Below, in pieces: positions 1 to 9,301 of a stretch of 64,000 nucleotides of DNA (position 1 is the first letter of the stretch; each line of letters starts with the position of its first letter). The notes beneath the pieces are model-generated. The model worked only from the letters and a program-made list of their open reading frames with translations. It was not told where the DNA came from and ran no database searches. The DNA is from an uncultured Draconibacterium sp. Its GTDB lineage: Bacteria > Bacteroidota > Bacteroidia > Bacteroidales > Prolixibacteraceae. The translations under genes and the position numbers were made by a program. Where the stretch lies: positions 1,730,501-1,794,500 of the forward strand of contig NZ_OY781884.1 in assembly GCF_963677155.1 (NCBI RefSeq), in the 5' to 3' direction.

Positions 1-1304
1 CCCAGCAGTGGCAGAGCTGTTTTTTTTGCAGTGTTTACAAAAGCTTTGCTTCTATCCATCCCCGACTTCAGGTCGACCAGAATTCCATCGGCAACAACAA
101 TAGCGTTGTCAACCAACATCCCCATGGCCAGGATAATGGCTGCCAGCGTTACCCGATGCAATGGTAAGCCAATGGCCAACATTATAATCAAAGTTCCCAG
201 AATGGTAAAAATTAAACCACTTGAGATTAATAAGCCCGAACGGTAGCCCATGGCGAACATGAGTACTATTATTACAATACCCACCGACATAGCCAGGTTA
301 AACATAAAATCCTTCACGGCATCATCAACACGATCAGGTTGATAATAAACCTGACTAATTTCAATTCCAACGGGCAATTCTTTTTGTAGTTCGGCCAACT
401 TTTTATCCAGTCGTTCGCCCAATTTTACTACGTTAATTCCACTTTCGTTCGACAAGCCTAGTGTTAAACCGGCTTTATCGTTGTAAAAAAGCGCCTCTGT
501 TTGTGGCTCCAGATAAGATCTTTTTATTATTGCAATATCGCCCAAACGAAAGTTACCTCCGCCCGGAACTTGTATCAAAAGATTTTCAATTTCTTCAATC
601 GAAGTAATTTTTTTGCCCACTCCAACACGAATCGACTCGTCGCCGGTAACAATAGAACCGGGATTGATAATAGCCGTTTCGTTTTGAATAGCCGCAGCAA
701 TATAAAGCGGATTTACGTTGAGACCCGCCAGTTTTTCAGGCGAGAAGACAATGTCGATGGATTCAGTTTGTTCTCCAAAGATTTGCGAGCGACGAACACC
801 ATTAACACTTAACAGCTCGCGTTCGATGTATTCGGTGTATTTTTCCAACTCATGACGCGAATATCCATCGGCGGTAATCGCGTATAAAATTCCGTACACA
901 TCGGCAAAATCATCGTTTACTATCGGCTCCATGGCACCCACCGGCAACGAACCTTTTGCATCATTTACCTTTCGTCTAAGATGATCCCAAAGTTGCGGCA
1001 ACTGCGGTGTTTTAACCGCTGGTTGAATGTAAACGGTAATTAACGACAGACCGGGCCGCGAAACTGATTTTATCTCATCGATATTTTCTAGTTTCTGAAT
1101 GGCTTTTTCAAGCGGGTCGGTAATTTCCAGTTCAACTTCGTGTGCTGTGGCTCCCTGATAAACGGTCATTACGGTGGCCGCCTTAATCGGAATTTCAGCA
1201 TCCTCCAATTTTCCAATATTATTGTAAGCAATTATTCCTCCCAACAATACTGCTACCAGTATGGTGGAAATCATTGCTTTCTGATTCAGTAACTTTTCCA
1301 GCAT
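1..1304 (-). CDS. RND efflux permease (AcrB/CusA-like), truncated by window edge
   Basis: The first 434 codons of an inner-membrane RND transporter are visible and the gene runs off the left edge. It would use proton motive force to export drugs or metals through a tripartite pump. The N-terminus has the first membrane helix (about residues 10-28) followed by a KLEDAEIP segment and a porter domain with DPLEKAIQKLENID, as in AcrB-type proteins. Near the edge the MLVDNAIVVADG motif of the fourth helix region is present. Its ATG overlaps the stop codon of the adaptor gene (TAATG), so the two are translationally coupled. I cannot tell from this part whether it is a drug (HAE1) or metal (HME) subtype. 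Confidence 0.9.
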   Translation of the reverse strand, partial: MLEKLLNQKAMISTILVAVLLGGIIAYNNIGKLEDAEIPIKAATVMTVYQGATAHEVELEITDPLEKAIQKLENIDEIKSVSRPGLSLITVYIQPAVKTPQLPQLWDHLRRKVNDAKGSLPVGAMEPIVNDDFADVYGILYAITADGYSRHELEKYTEYIERELLSVNGVRRSQIFGEQTESIDIVFSPEKLAGLNVNPLYIAAAIQNETAIINPGSIVTGDESIRVGVGKKITSIEEIENLLIQVPGGGNFRLGDIAIIKRSYLEPQTEALFYNDKAGLTLGLSNESGINVVKLGERLDKKLAELQKELPVGIEISQVYYQPDRVDDAVKDFMFNLAMSVGIVIIVLMFAMGYRSGLLISSGLIFTILGTLIIMLAIGLPLHRVTLAAIILAMGMLVDNAIVVADGILVDLKSGMDRSKAFVNTAKKTALPLL

Positions 1305-2377
1305 TACAATAACCCTCCAATGTTAGTTACTGATGGAGTTTTAATGGGTTGAACCTTTTGGCCTTCCACCAGGTAATGCACTCCGGCAGTTACAACCTGT
1401 TCGCCGTTGTTTACCCCCGAAACAATATTTACACGCCCCTTACTTCCGTCGAGCGCAACTTTAATTTCACGCTTTTCAACCTTTTTTGTTGAAGGATTAA
1501 ATACCCAAACGTAAGAGCTAGTTTTTTCGTGGAAAATTGCCGAAGCTGAAACCGAAAGTTGATTTTTATTGGCTGTATTATAAACGGTTACTTCTGCGGT
1601 CATTCCCGGAGCCACTTGCAAATCCTTTTTATTCTCGAACAAAAATTTCACCTCGTATAAACCATCCTGCATAGCTTTCTCACCAACGCTAAACAGTTTT
1701 ACCGGGAAGTTACTAATACCTGCATTATCCACGCTCAGGTAACTTTCTTTATTGTTTTTTACAAGCTTTAGCTGACTTTCAGAAACCGATACAACAGCTT
1801 CAAGATGCGAGTTGTCGATAATGGAAACAATCGGTGTTCCGGCGCCAACTGTTTGAAAATTCTCTACAAATTTCTCGTAGATATAACCAGAAAAAGGTGC
1901 TCTTAGCTCGGTGTCGCGCAATTGATTTTGTGCATTTTCGTAAGCTGTTTTTGTCATCAGGTATCCCGACTTAATCTTTTCAAAAGTATTTTCCGGAATT
2001 TTGTTTTGCTCAATCAACTGTTTGTAGCGTTCATATTCACCTTCCGTTTGCTCAAACTGCGCTTTTGTGGTTTCTACCTGTAGTTTGTAGTCGCGCTTGT
2101 CGATCTGTGCAATAACCTCGCCTTGTTTTACGTAATCGCCTTGTTTTACATTTAGTTTTAATAACGGGCCACCAACACGAAAAGAAAGTGAGGTAAGGCT
2201 TTTCTCCTTAATCTTTCCGTTTAATGTTACCGAATTCTGAGTTATGCCATCGGTAACAGTTTCAACCTTTACATTTTTAATTGTTTCGGCCACAGTCTCT
2301 TCTCCTGTGCTGTTTTTACAACCAGTAAAAGCAACCAGAGCTGCTGCTAATACGAACACAATGTTTCTGAATTTCAT
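1304..2377 (-). CDS. RND efflux periplasmic adaptor (HlyD/MFP family) lipoprotein
   Basis: This 357-residue protein is the membrane fusion subunit that would link the RND permease to an outer membrane channel. A lipoprotein signal peptide ends at Cys20 (AFTGC). Residues about 60-100 and 160-195 form the two halves of a lipoyl/barrel-sandwich domain (VKQGEVIAQID, then LRAPFSGYI), separated by a coiled-coil hairpin of about 60 residues. A beta-barrel domain and a membrane-proximal domain follow. It is directly upstream of, and overlaps by one base with, the permease gene. No TolC-like gene is visible; it may be beyond the left edge. Confidence 0.92.
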   Translation of the reverse strand: MKFRNIVFVLAAALVAFTGCKNSTGEETVAETIKNVKVETVTDGITQNSVTLNGKIKEKSLTSLSFRVGGPLLKLNVKQGDYVKQGEVIAQIDKRDYKLQVETTKAQFEQTEGEYERYKQLIEQNKIPENTFEKIKSGYLMTKTAYENAQNQLRDTELRAPFSGYIYEKFVENFQTVGAGTPIVSIIDNSHLEAVVSVSESQLKLVKNNKESYLSVDNAGISNFPVKLFSVGEKAMQDGLYEVKFLFENKKDLQVAPGMTAEVTVYNTANKNQLSVSASAIFHEKTSSYVWVFNPSTKKVEKREIKVALDGSKGRVNIVSGVNNGEQVVTAGVHYLVEGQKVQPIKTPSVTNIGGLL

Positions 2378-2411
2378 ATGATGTTTTTTGTTTTATAATC
2401 GAATCATGCAG

Positions 2412-2419
2412 CAAAATTA
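2412..2419 (-). promoter_or_regulatory. Possible -7 element upstream of efflux adaptor
   Basis: On the minus strand the octamer TAATTTTG matches the Bacteroidota -7 consensus TAnnTTTG exactly and lies about 35 bases upstream of the adaptor start. No convincing -33 TTTG is seen 19 bases further up, so this is tentative. Confidence 0.3.
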
Positions 2420-2484
2420 TTTCTACTGATTTTTAAGGTTTTATATTTTTGCATCGAATGATAAAATGCCTCCCTGAAATGCAA

Positions 2485-3255
2485 CTATACCGGTTCAACA
2501 CTTGTTATACGTTCCCTCAAATGCTTCATATATTTGTTCAGCTGCAACTGTACACTCGAAATGGTTGATTGGGTATAATTCTGCGAATTCTGAATATTGT
2601 TTTGCACACGCTTCATCATCAGGTCGAAATTGGAGATCAGTGCATTGGCAATTTCTTTATCGCCCTCGTTCCGCACTTTAACATTTTGGTTGTGCAATTG
2701 AGGCACTGTCCGCTCCAAATAATTTAACGCCTGGTAACTAACGCATTTTCCTAAAGCCTGATAATAAATAGTAAAGAACGCTTCAACCCCAAAAAGAATC
2801 TCTTTCATATCTTTCAAAATGGGGAGTAGATCAGCTCTTAGCATGGCTTTTTCGCTCATACCCGTTTCATACGGATCAGCGGCATAATTAATGGTAAAAC
2901 TGGCCGGGTTGCCAATAACCATGTCGGCCTGGCAATTTCGAATCGGAGCTAACATGGTGGTGAAATGTTCTTTTCGCAAATGAACCAGATTGGCATTGAT
3001 AAACAACACAATTTCGTTGCTGGCAAACTCAACGCCACAGGCCATTGCATAACTCTTTCCATAGTTTTCAGGCAGCTTTAAATACTCGAAATGATAGTGA
3101 ATGGACAAGGTTTTCAGAACATTCTCCGTTCCATCGGTCGACCCATCGTCAACCACAATTACCTCGGCTTCAGGATTGTGTTTGCAACACGAAGCCACCA
3201 CGTTAAAAATGGTTTTTTCTTCGTTGTAGGTACAAACAATAATGCTTGTTTTCAT
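2485..3255 (-). CDS. Family 2 glycosyltransferase-like protein
   Basis: The 256-residue protein starts with a GT-A nucleotide-sugar binding fold: SIIVCTYNEEKT near residue 4 and VVDDGSTDGT at residues 35-43, both typical of GT2 enzymes. No transmembrane segment is obvious, so it is probably cytoplasmic. At the place where GT2 enzymes carry the metal-binding DxD motif this one has N87-A88-N89 (FINANL), which could mean weak, altered or metal-independent catalysis. The C-terminal third (from about residue 170) is helical and not recognisable. It stands alone, so its acceptor and pathway cannot be inferred. Confidence 0.8.
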   Translation of the reverse strand: MKTSIIVCTYNEEKTIFNVVASCCKHNPEAEVIVVDDGSTDGTENVLKTLSIHYHFEYLKLPENYGKSYAMACGVEFASNEIVLFINANLVHLRKEHFTTMLAPIRNCQADMVIGNPASFTINYAADPYETGMSEKAMLRADLLPILKDMKEILFGVEAFFTIYYQALGKCVSYQALNYLERTVPQLHNQNVKVRNEGDKEIANALISNFDLMMKRVQNNIQNSQNYTQSTISSVQLQLNKYMKHLRERITSVEPV

Positions 3256-3651
3256 CTGTTTAATAGTGTTTATTCATTTTGGCAACAGATGTAACTCTCT
3301 ATAAATTTAATCATTCTCTTTTGTGTAATTCAGAATGTTAAAATTCATGTTCGTTTCATTGTTTTCTGTTTTCGGAAGCGAATATAAACCACAATGAAGA
3401 GTTGATGTGAAATGAAATTCGTGAAATGCTAAAACTAAGGCATGGAATGAAAACAATCTAATTTTCAGGCTAATGTACTTCGTAAATCTCCATCGAATTT
3501 TTCTTGCCGAAGAATTGAATCAGCTCAACGTATTCAATTTTAGATTCTTCTTGAATTTAAAGGAAGGTAAAACAAACAAGAGGTAATGGTAAAAACTCCG
3601 GGAGCCTCCGTTTTAAGAAAATAATTGAATCAATTGTACGTTATTAGGCTT
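3256..3651. other. Intergenic region between divergent genes
   Basis: About 390 bases separate the glycosyltransferase start from the outer membrane protein start. I see no full gene, RNA or strong repeat. The only coding-like signal is a short minus-strand reading frame at 3470-3556, listed separately. Promoters for both divergent genes must lie here, but no complete -33/-7 pair stands out. Confidence 0.5.
3470..3556 (-). pseudogene. Possible remnant of a gene 3' end
   Basis: A 28-codon open stretch, with no good start and a stop just upstream, reads as a plausible protein C-terminus (ESKIEYVELIQFFGKK, ending in EIYEVH). The amino acid make-up looks coding rather than random, but the length is small and it could be chance. 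I do not recognise a family. Confidence 0.2.
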
Positions 3652-4695
3652 GTGAAGTATCTCTTAGCATTCATACTTATTTTTAGTTCGATGGCAGGAT
3701 TTGCGCAGGACCCCCTCTCGCGCGAAGATTGGATGCCCTATTTTGAAAACAATTTACCTACGCGTTTTCTGTACCTAAAAATGGAAGGTCCGTTTCAGTA
3801 CAATATTTCATCAACTTCGGAAATACCTGAAATTGGCGACGGATCGGCCAAGATTACCAAAAACAGAACAGTAACGGCAAGGTTCAAATTTCCGATTCTG
3901 AATAAACAGCGGATAAAACTAGTCGGAGGATTTCGCTATGTAAACGAGCAGTTTTACTTTGAAGACATAGAACCCGGCGATTATCCCATGTACGTTGGAT
4001 TGAACGACCGTAACCTTAGACGCCTGGGACTTGACATGAAAGGCTTATTTCACCTGAAAGACAATCATTCGATAGTGATGCGAACCAGCTGGAGTCTGGC
4101 AGGTGATTTCCATATTCATAACGATAAGTATTTTTCGTTTGGCGACTTGCTAAAGTCATCTCTTGCCATTGGTTATGCAACGCGGAAAGACAGGAATACC
4201 TATTATGCTTTTGGGGCCTATTTTGGTTATACTTTTGGCGATCCGGCAATTTACCCTGTGATTAGTTACTGCAAACGATTCTCCAATGGAATTGGGCTGA
4301 ACTTGATACTTCCGCAAGGATTTAAAGCATGGAAACAGCTGAACAAAAACGCTTATGTGGTTTGTGATGCTAAGATATCGGGAACCAGTTATACCGTACG
4401 TATTGACAATACCGTGCTTAGCCAAATGGAAAGTATTCAGCTGCGCCAATCGACCTTTGATGCAACAGCAGGCATTATTACACAAATAAATAAATGGGTA
4501 GGTTTTGAGGCAAAATTTGGGTACTCGAACAACATTAATTTTAATGTTACCAAATCGAGCTTTAAAATTGGAAGTACCTTGTTAAAACCCCATACAGATT
4601 ATCTTATAAAATCGAAAGTTTCAGGTGCACCGTACGCCAGTATTTCACTGTTTTTATCGGTACCGAAAGATTTGATCGATCGTTACATAAAATAA
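3652..4695 (+). CDS. Outer membrane beta-barrel protein (DUF6268-like)
   Basis: The mature protein is rich in alternating hydrophobic and aromatic strands (for example RTVTARFKFPIL, IKLVGGFRYVNEQFYF), as expected for an outer membrane beta-barrel; it resembles DUF6268 proteins, but that assignment is from memory. I choose a GTG start at 3652 because it gives a clean 19-residue signal peptide, MKYLLAFILIFSSMAGFAQ. The longer frame begins at a TTG at 3625 directly after a stop and has no ATG until 3691, inside the signal peptide. The product is 347 residues. No substrate can be inferred, and the next gene is convergent. Confidence 0.7.
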   Translation: MKYLLAFILIFSSMAGFAQDPLSREDWMPYFENNLPTRFLYLKMEGPFQYNISSTSEIPEIGDGSAKITKNRTVTARFKFPILNKQRIKLVGGFRYVNEQFYFEDIEPGDYPMYVGLNDRNLRRLGLDMKGLFHLKDNHSIVMRTSWSLAGDFHIHNDKYFSFGDLLKSSLAIGYATRKDRNTYYAFGAYFGYTFGDPAIYPVISYCKRFSNGIGLNLILPQGFKAWKQLNKNAYVVCDAKISGTSYTVRIDNTVLSQMESIQLRQSTFDATAGIITQINKWVGFEAKFGYSNNINFNVTKSSFKIGSTLLKPHTDYLIKSKVSGAPYASISLFLSVPKDLIDRYIK

Positions 4696-4706
4696 GCGAG
4701 CTACTG

Positions 4707-5177
4707 TTAAAATGACTCATCCAGTTTCTTTACTGCATCCTCCATCACTTTAACGGCCGAATCGCCAATTTCGGTAGCGCCATCAATTATCCTATCCAAA
4801 TCCTCGTCCAAATCTTCATCAATATATTTCTGAATCTTATCGCCGATTTTATTTACGTCATCCTTAAAAAGATCACGCAGTAAATCTCCAATACTTTCTT
4901 TGTTTTTTAAAGCATGATATTTAATGATCAGCCCTTTAATTTTTATCTGATCTTCAATCGTAAAATCGTCGCGGTATTGGAGGTACCACTCCGAATTGTA
5001 CTTTTCAAATTTCTCATCTGCCCACTCCCAGTCTTTCTTTCCGTATTTTTTATGGTTATTCTCTACACGCTCTACAAAGCGCTCAAACCGGTCGAGGTAA
5101 TCCTCTTTTGATGTAGGAGTTGTACAAGCAACCAGCCACACCAAACAACACACTATCAAATATTTTGAATACTTCAT
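4707..5177 (-). CDS. Small lipoprotein (DUF6565-like)
   Basis: A 156-residue lipoprotein with an N-terminal signal MKYSKYLIVCCLVWLVAC, where the last Cys (residue 18) would be lipidated. The mature part is acidic and helical, with a FERFVERVENNHKKYGKKDWEW pattern typical of DUF6565, followed by an Asp/Glu-rich amphipathic C-terminal region (YIDEDLDEDLDRIIDG). The ATG at 5177 is preferred over the upstream one at 5219 because it begins directly at the signal peptide. It follows the phosphoribosyltransferase gene by 23 bases and is probably its operon partner. Function is unknown. Confidence 0.65.
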   Translation of the reverse strand: MKYSKYLIVCCLVWLVACTTPTSKEDYLDRFERFVERVENNHKKYGKKDWEWADEKFEKYNSEWYLQYRDDFTIEDQIKIKGLIIKYHALKNKESIGDLLRDLFKDDVNKIGDKIQKYIDEDLDEDLDRIIDGATEIGDSAVKVMEDAVKKLDESF

Positions 5178-5200
5178 TTCAAACTCCCATTTCAAATAAA

Positions 5201-5599
5201 TCAAGGTTTCCACGGCCATTTTACACAGTCTTTAATTTCGGGAAACAACACATAATCGGCTCTTCCTTTCATGGCGCAGGTTTTTACATTCAATCCTTTT
5301 AACTGACTTAACGCAGCCTCCATGGTTTTTCCTGATACAGATACATCGTCAACCAACAAAATACGTTTCCCGTCCAAATCCCAGTTAGCTTTTTCAAGTA
5401 CTTTGGGCTCGTTGTAGCGCGGGTTATTTTTTTCATCGCGGTAATTCAATGTCATCACCAATAATTCGGTATCAAGATGATAAGCTACCATTGTTGCTGC
5501 CGGAACACCGCCGGTACCAATGCCAATTACCACATCAATTTTAGGGAATTCAATTATTCTTAGTCGTTCTGTTATTTCTTTAAACGATAATGGAACCAT
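5201..5599 (-). CDS. Type I phosphoribosyltransferase-domain protein
   Basis: A 132-residue protein with the PRPP-binding signature ILLVDDVSVSGKTMEAAL at about residues 79-97 and an early IGIGTGGVPAATMVAYHL loop. These mark the type I phosphoribosyltransferase fold used in nucleotide salvage and in regulators. It is shorter than xanthine or hypoxanthine enzymes and lacks an obvious hood domain, so the base it binds is not predictable. It sits 16 bases downstream of the histidine kinase gene and upstream of the lipoprotein gene, in the same direction. Confidence 0.8.
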   Translation of the reverse strand: MVPLSFKEITERLRIIEFPKIDVVIGIGTGGVPAATMVAYHLDTELLVMTLNYRDEKNNPRYNEPKVLEKANWDLDGKRILLVDDVSVSGKTMEAALSQLKGLNVKTCAMKGRADYVLFPEIKDCVKWPWKP

Positions 5600-5614
5600 G
5601 TTCTTCTTTGTTTT

Positions 5615-8600
5615 TTAATTTTTCAATATTTCCTCGTACACCGGAATTTCGAGGTAAAAAGTTGTGCCTTTTCCCATCTCGGTTTCGAACCAGATTCTGC
5701 CGGCAAAATTTTCAACGATATTCTTTACAATTGAAAGACCTAATCCCATTCCACTGGTTTTGGTGGTAAAACTCGGACTAAACAACTTATCGCGCAACTC
5801 GGTATCAATACCTGAACCGTTGTCTTCAACTGAAATTACTGCCATATGGTGGCGTCGGTCGAGCCTTATTTTAATCCTTCCTTTACGGTTCTCGGGAATG
5901 GCCTGAATGGCATTTCGAATCAGGTTTATAATTGCCCGCGACAACTGTTCTCTGTCGGCATTTACTTCAAGATTTTCGTAGCCATTCGAATCAAATTTAA
6001 TATCGATTTTACTGTGTGTTCCGTACAAATCGATCGATTTTTTCAACTGCTCGGCCAAACAGAATACCTGGTTACGAGCCGTTGGAATTTTTGCAAAGTT
6101 CGAGAATTCGGTAGCAATATTCGAAAGGTTGTCGATTTGCTCGATAAGTGTTGAGGTAACTCGATCAACAAACTCGTTATATTCTTCGTTTTTCCCTTTG
6201 GCACGCTGCAAATACTGAATGTTCAGTTTCATCGGCGTTAGTGGATTTTTAATCTCGTGTGCAATTTGTTTAGCCATTTCGCGCCATGCCGATTCCCTTT
6301 CTGAACGTGCCAGCAAGTCGGCACTCACTGCCAACTCATCAACCTTTTTGTTGTATTCACGAACCAGACTTCCAATTTCGTCTTTTCGGTTATATTGAAT
6401 GGGCTCATTTCGTTTGCCCAACTGCATTTTTTGCAGGTTCTCCTGAATAACCACCAACGGACGAGTAATCTGGTTGGCAATAAAAACTGCTGCAATAATA
6501 CTGGCCAAAAACAGCAGTACATACAGGTTGATAAAGGCTACAATAAAGGTGGATATTTCCTGGCTGTAATTATCCTGCCTGATAAAATAAGGAAGATTAA
6601 TAACCCCAAGGTAATCGCCATTGTTATTGATAATTGGACGGTAGGCTGACAGGTACGATAGATTTCCGATATTCTCGGGCTGAAAATAATTTATAGAATA
6701 ATTCTGATATACTTCGTATTTAGCACGGGCATTTATTCGTGACGACACCAATCCGCGCTCAAAAATCTCGAAACGCGATGAGGCAATAAGCCGCCCATCT
6801 ATTCCGTAAATATTAATATCAGTTCTAAAAATGTTAGATAATTTTGATAACTCCTCGCGCAACCATTCTTCCAGTTCCGGCGTAATTTCGCGTTTATCAG
6901 TCAGGCGCATATCAATTTCTTCCGAAATCGACTTCATTTTCTCGTTCAAATCGTCCTGGTGTTTCTCCCGGTATTCTTTTACATTGTAAAAAAGAGTAAC
7001 TCCGGCAACAACCATCAGCGAAATAAAAACGATGGAGATAATGGCCGCCTGTATTTTAAATTTCAGATCGAAAAATACCTTTCTCCCGCGAATCGACCGA
7101 TTAGCAATTATTAATACAACCAGTAGCGTAAGAAAATAGAATACAAATAAATACGGAAATGAAATCAAGTAATCAATAGGTGTTAGCAACTCCCTTGAAA
7201 CAACCACATAATTTTGCTGGTTGGTACGATAAACCAGGTGCTCGTATTTTCCCTGGCGAAGAAATGAAAACTCGTCGTCTGATTTCAGGTAAACATGCCC
7301 GTTGTAATTGTAGTTGTAATCACCATACTTATCGGCGAGCTCTCCCGCATAATATTTGGCATAATTGTATTTACGGTAACTATTCGACCGAGCCATCGAT
7401 TTATCGATCAACAATTCGGGAAAACCAATTCCTTCGAACAACAAATCCGAATCCAAATCGATATAAACCGTTACTCCATTCCCTCCGTCCACCAGTGGAT
7501 AATCCCAGCGACCGGTATACGAGATTCGCCCATTCATGTTGTCCATAAAATAAAAATTGGTACCGGGAATTTGTAAGCCCTGTGCTTTTATCTGATCATC
7601 CATAAATGGTCGGCACGAAACTTCGCGATCATCAGGCTGAATAATTAAAACGTGATTTGTGCGACACACATAAATGTTCAATAAATATTTTCTAAAATAA
7701 GTATTAAAATACGATTGCCGGATATAGTCAACGGCCTCATCATCGCGGTTTTGATTTAACAAACTTGGGATGGCCGCATCTTTCGAGAGTTGGTATTGTA
7801 TTTCGGTCATAAAAACTTCGGCGGCCGGATCGCGTTCGGCAACAAGCGTCACCGCAAACAGTTTCTGTTGTTCTTTATCTTTTTTGCTGATAGTTCGGTT
7901 AATAACAACCAAAGAATAAACCGAAACCACCGCCACATAAATAATCAGATAACTTAAGGTAAAGGTTTGCAGATAATGCCGGGTTATAAGCGAAGAAAGG
8001 ATAACACAAATAATAAAGAGTAACAGTGCGTAAATTGATACATTTTGTACGGCGATATATTGTACTCCGGCAAAGAATAAACTAATAAGCAACGTTAATA
8101 GAACCAGCTGATAGAGTTTAAAACTTTTAAGCGTTTTTTCGTTTACCCTAATCGTAAAGAACACAACGCCCAGTAATAATAAACTTACTGCAAAAATTCC
8201 CAAAACACTTTGAGGCGAGATATCGATAATTTTGTTCAGCGCAAACGAAACAGTTGAATTATAAATAAGCTCCTTAATTAAATTATCAACCAGCAAATAC
8301 AAACTGGCATTAAAAATCAGCAGTAGAATAATTATACCTTTTCGCGGCAAACCCGAATCCTTGTGTAAATTATTAATATTCAGGTCGATAGCAAAATTAT
8401 ATATCCAGAAAAGGAAAAATATAGCCAATAAAAAATAATCGCCCAGCGATGGCAACCAATCGTTTATGGCAAAAAAATCAGGGCTAAAAAACTTCAGATG
8501 AAAAAATACCTTGGGCACCTGAAAAATAAGATGAATCCAATACACTACAAACAAAGCTACTCCCAGCGAAACCAGCTTCAGGAAGAACGGTGCGTCGTTG

Positions 8601-9298
8601 TCTACAAATTCTTTTCGGAAATAAAATAACAGTAAAATAAGCCCGACAAAATATATGGCACCGGGAAAATACAACTGATTAGTGGTACACAAATAATTTC
8701 CGTGGGGTAAAAGAGTAAACAGGTAATCGCCTTTCAGGTCAATAATATCATAGCCGTGTTTAGATTTTTCTGTTCGTATAATATAATCGTTGGGAAGCTT
8801 GTAGTTTTTAAAGAAATTATTTTGCAGGTACTTGTTTTCATAGGTGTAGTTACGCTTAATCAAATGAAGAACTGCTGCCGTATATTCTCCAACATTTATG
8901 GTATCAATCAGGTAATAACCATTTGGCAATGTTACCAAGCCACTGGTTTTTGGCAGGTCTTCCAGCTGGTCGTAGAACGTAATTCCGCGGTCGGACCAAA
9001 AAAACAGCTCATTATTTTTAAAAACCATCGATCCAAATCCGGTTTCGCGGATAAGTGTTTTATCGCGGTTAAAAAATTCGCTGATATCCTCATCCAGGTC
9101 TTCTTCAACAAGCATTTTTTTTATTTCCTGCAGCTTATCCTGAAGCGCTGTTTCGTTTATCAGCAACTGAGTTTGAAAATCGTCGATAAGTTTGGTTTCA
9201 GGATTCCGCCTTAGCAAACCATTTTCAAGAATGGCAGCTACAACCAAAATCCCAATGGCTAAAATGAGGAATGTATATTTATTTAGTTTAACCAACAT
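5615..9298 (-). CDS. Large NtrY-like sensor histidine kinase
   Basis: This 1227-residue membrane kinase has an N-terminal anchor (about residues 10-28), a first extracytoplasmic domain to about residue 205, and then a block of many hydrophobic helices to about residue 465. A second sensor domain, another helix pair, a HAMP linker (about 935-985), a HisKA domain with phospho-acceptor His1014 in QIAHEIKNPLTPMKL, and a HATPase domain (NLIRNAIQAIP, VEDNGSGI, GMGLGLSIVKNIV) follow. The NPLTPMKL box is typical of NtrY-type kinases. No response regulator is adjacent. It lies between rlmH and the phosphoribosyltransferase with gaps of 3 and 15 bases, indicating one operon. Confidence 0.93.
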   Translation of the reverse strand: MLVKLNKYTFLILAIGILVVAAILENGLLRRNPETKLIDDFQTQLLINETALQDKLQEIKKMLVEEDLDEDISEFFNRDKTLIRETGFGSMVFKNNELFFWSDRGITFYDQLEDLPKTSGLVTLPNGYYLIDTINVGEYTAAVLHLIKRNYTYENKYLQNNFFKNYKLPNDYIIRTEKSKHGYDIIDLKGDYLFTLLPHGNYLCTTNQLYFPGAIYFVGLILLLFYFRKEFVDNDAPFFLKLVSLGVALFVVYWIHLIFQVPKVFFHLKFFSPDFFAINDWLPSLGDYFLLAIFFLFWIYNFAIDLNINNLHKDSGLPRKGIIILLLIFNASLYLLVDNLIKELIYNSTVSFALNKIIDISPQSVLGIFAVSLLLLGVVFFTIRVNEKTLKSFKLYQLVLLTLLISLFFAGVQYIAVQNVSIYALLLFIICVILSSLITRHYLQTFTLSYLIIYVAVVSVYSLVVINRTISKKDKEQQKLFAVTLVAERDPAAEVFMTEIQYQLSKDAAIPSLLNQNRDDEAVDYIRQSYFNTYFRKYLLNIYVCRTNHVLIIQPDDREVSCRPFMDDQIKAQGLQIPGTNFYFMDNMNGRISYTGRWDYPLVDGGNGVTVYIDLDSDLLFEGIGFPELLIDKSMARSNSYRKYNYAKYYAGELADKYGDYNYNYNGHVYLKSDDEFSFLRQGKYEHLVYRTNQQNYVVVSRELLTPIDYLISFPYLFVFYFLTLLVVLIIANRSIRGRKVFFDLKFKIQAAIISIVFISLMVVAGVTLFYNVKEYREKHQDDLNEKMKSISEEIDMRLTDKREITPELEEWLREELSKLSNIFRTDINIYGIDGRLIASSRFEIFERGLVSSRINARAKYEVYQNYSINYFQPENIGNLSYLSAYRPIINNNGDYLGVINLPYFIRQDNYSQEISTFIVAFINLYVLLFLASIIAAVFIANQITRPLVVIQENLQKMQLGKRNEPIQYNRKDEIGSLVREYNKKVDELAVSADLLARSERESAWREMAKQIAHEIKNPLTPMKLNIQYLQRAKGKNEEYNEFVDRVTSTLIEQIDNLSNIATEFSNFAKIPTARNQVFCLAEQLKKSIDLYGTHSKIDIKFDSNGYENLEVNADREQLSRAIINLIRNAIQAIPENRKGRIKIRLDRRHHMAVISVEDNGSGIDTELRDKLFSPSFTTKTSGMGLGLSIVKNIVENFAGRIWFETEMGKGTTFYLEIPVYEEILKN

Positions 9299-9301
9299 TA
9301 G

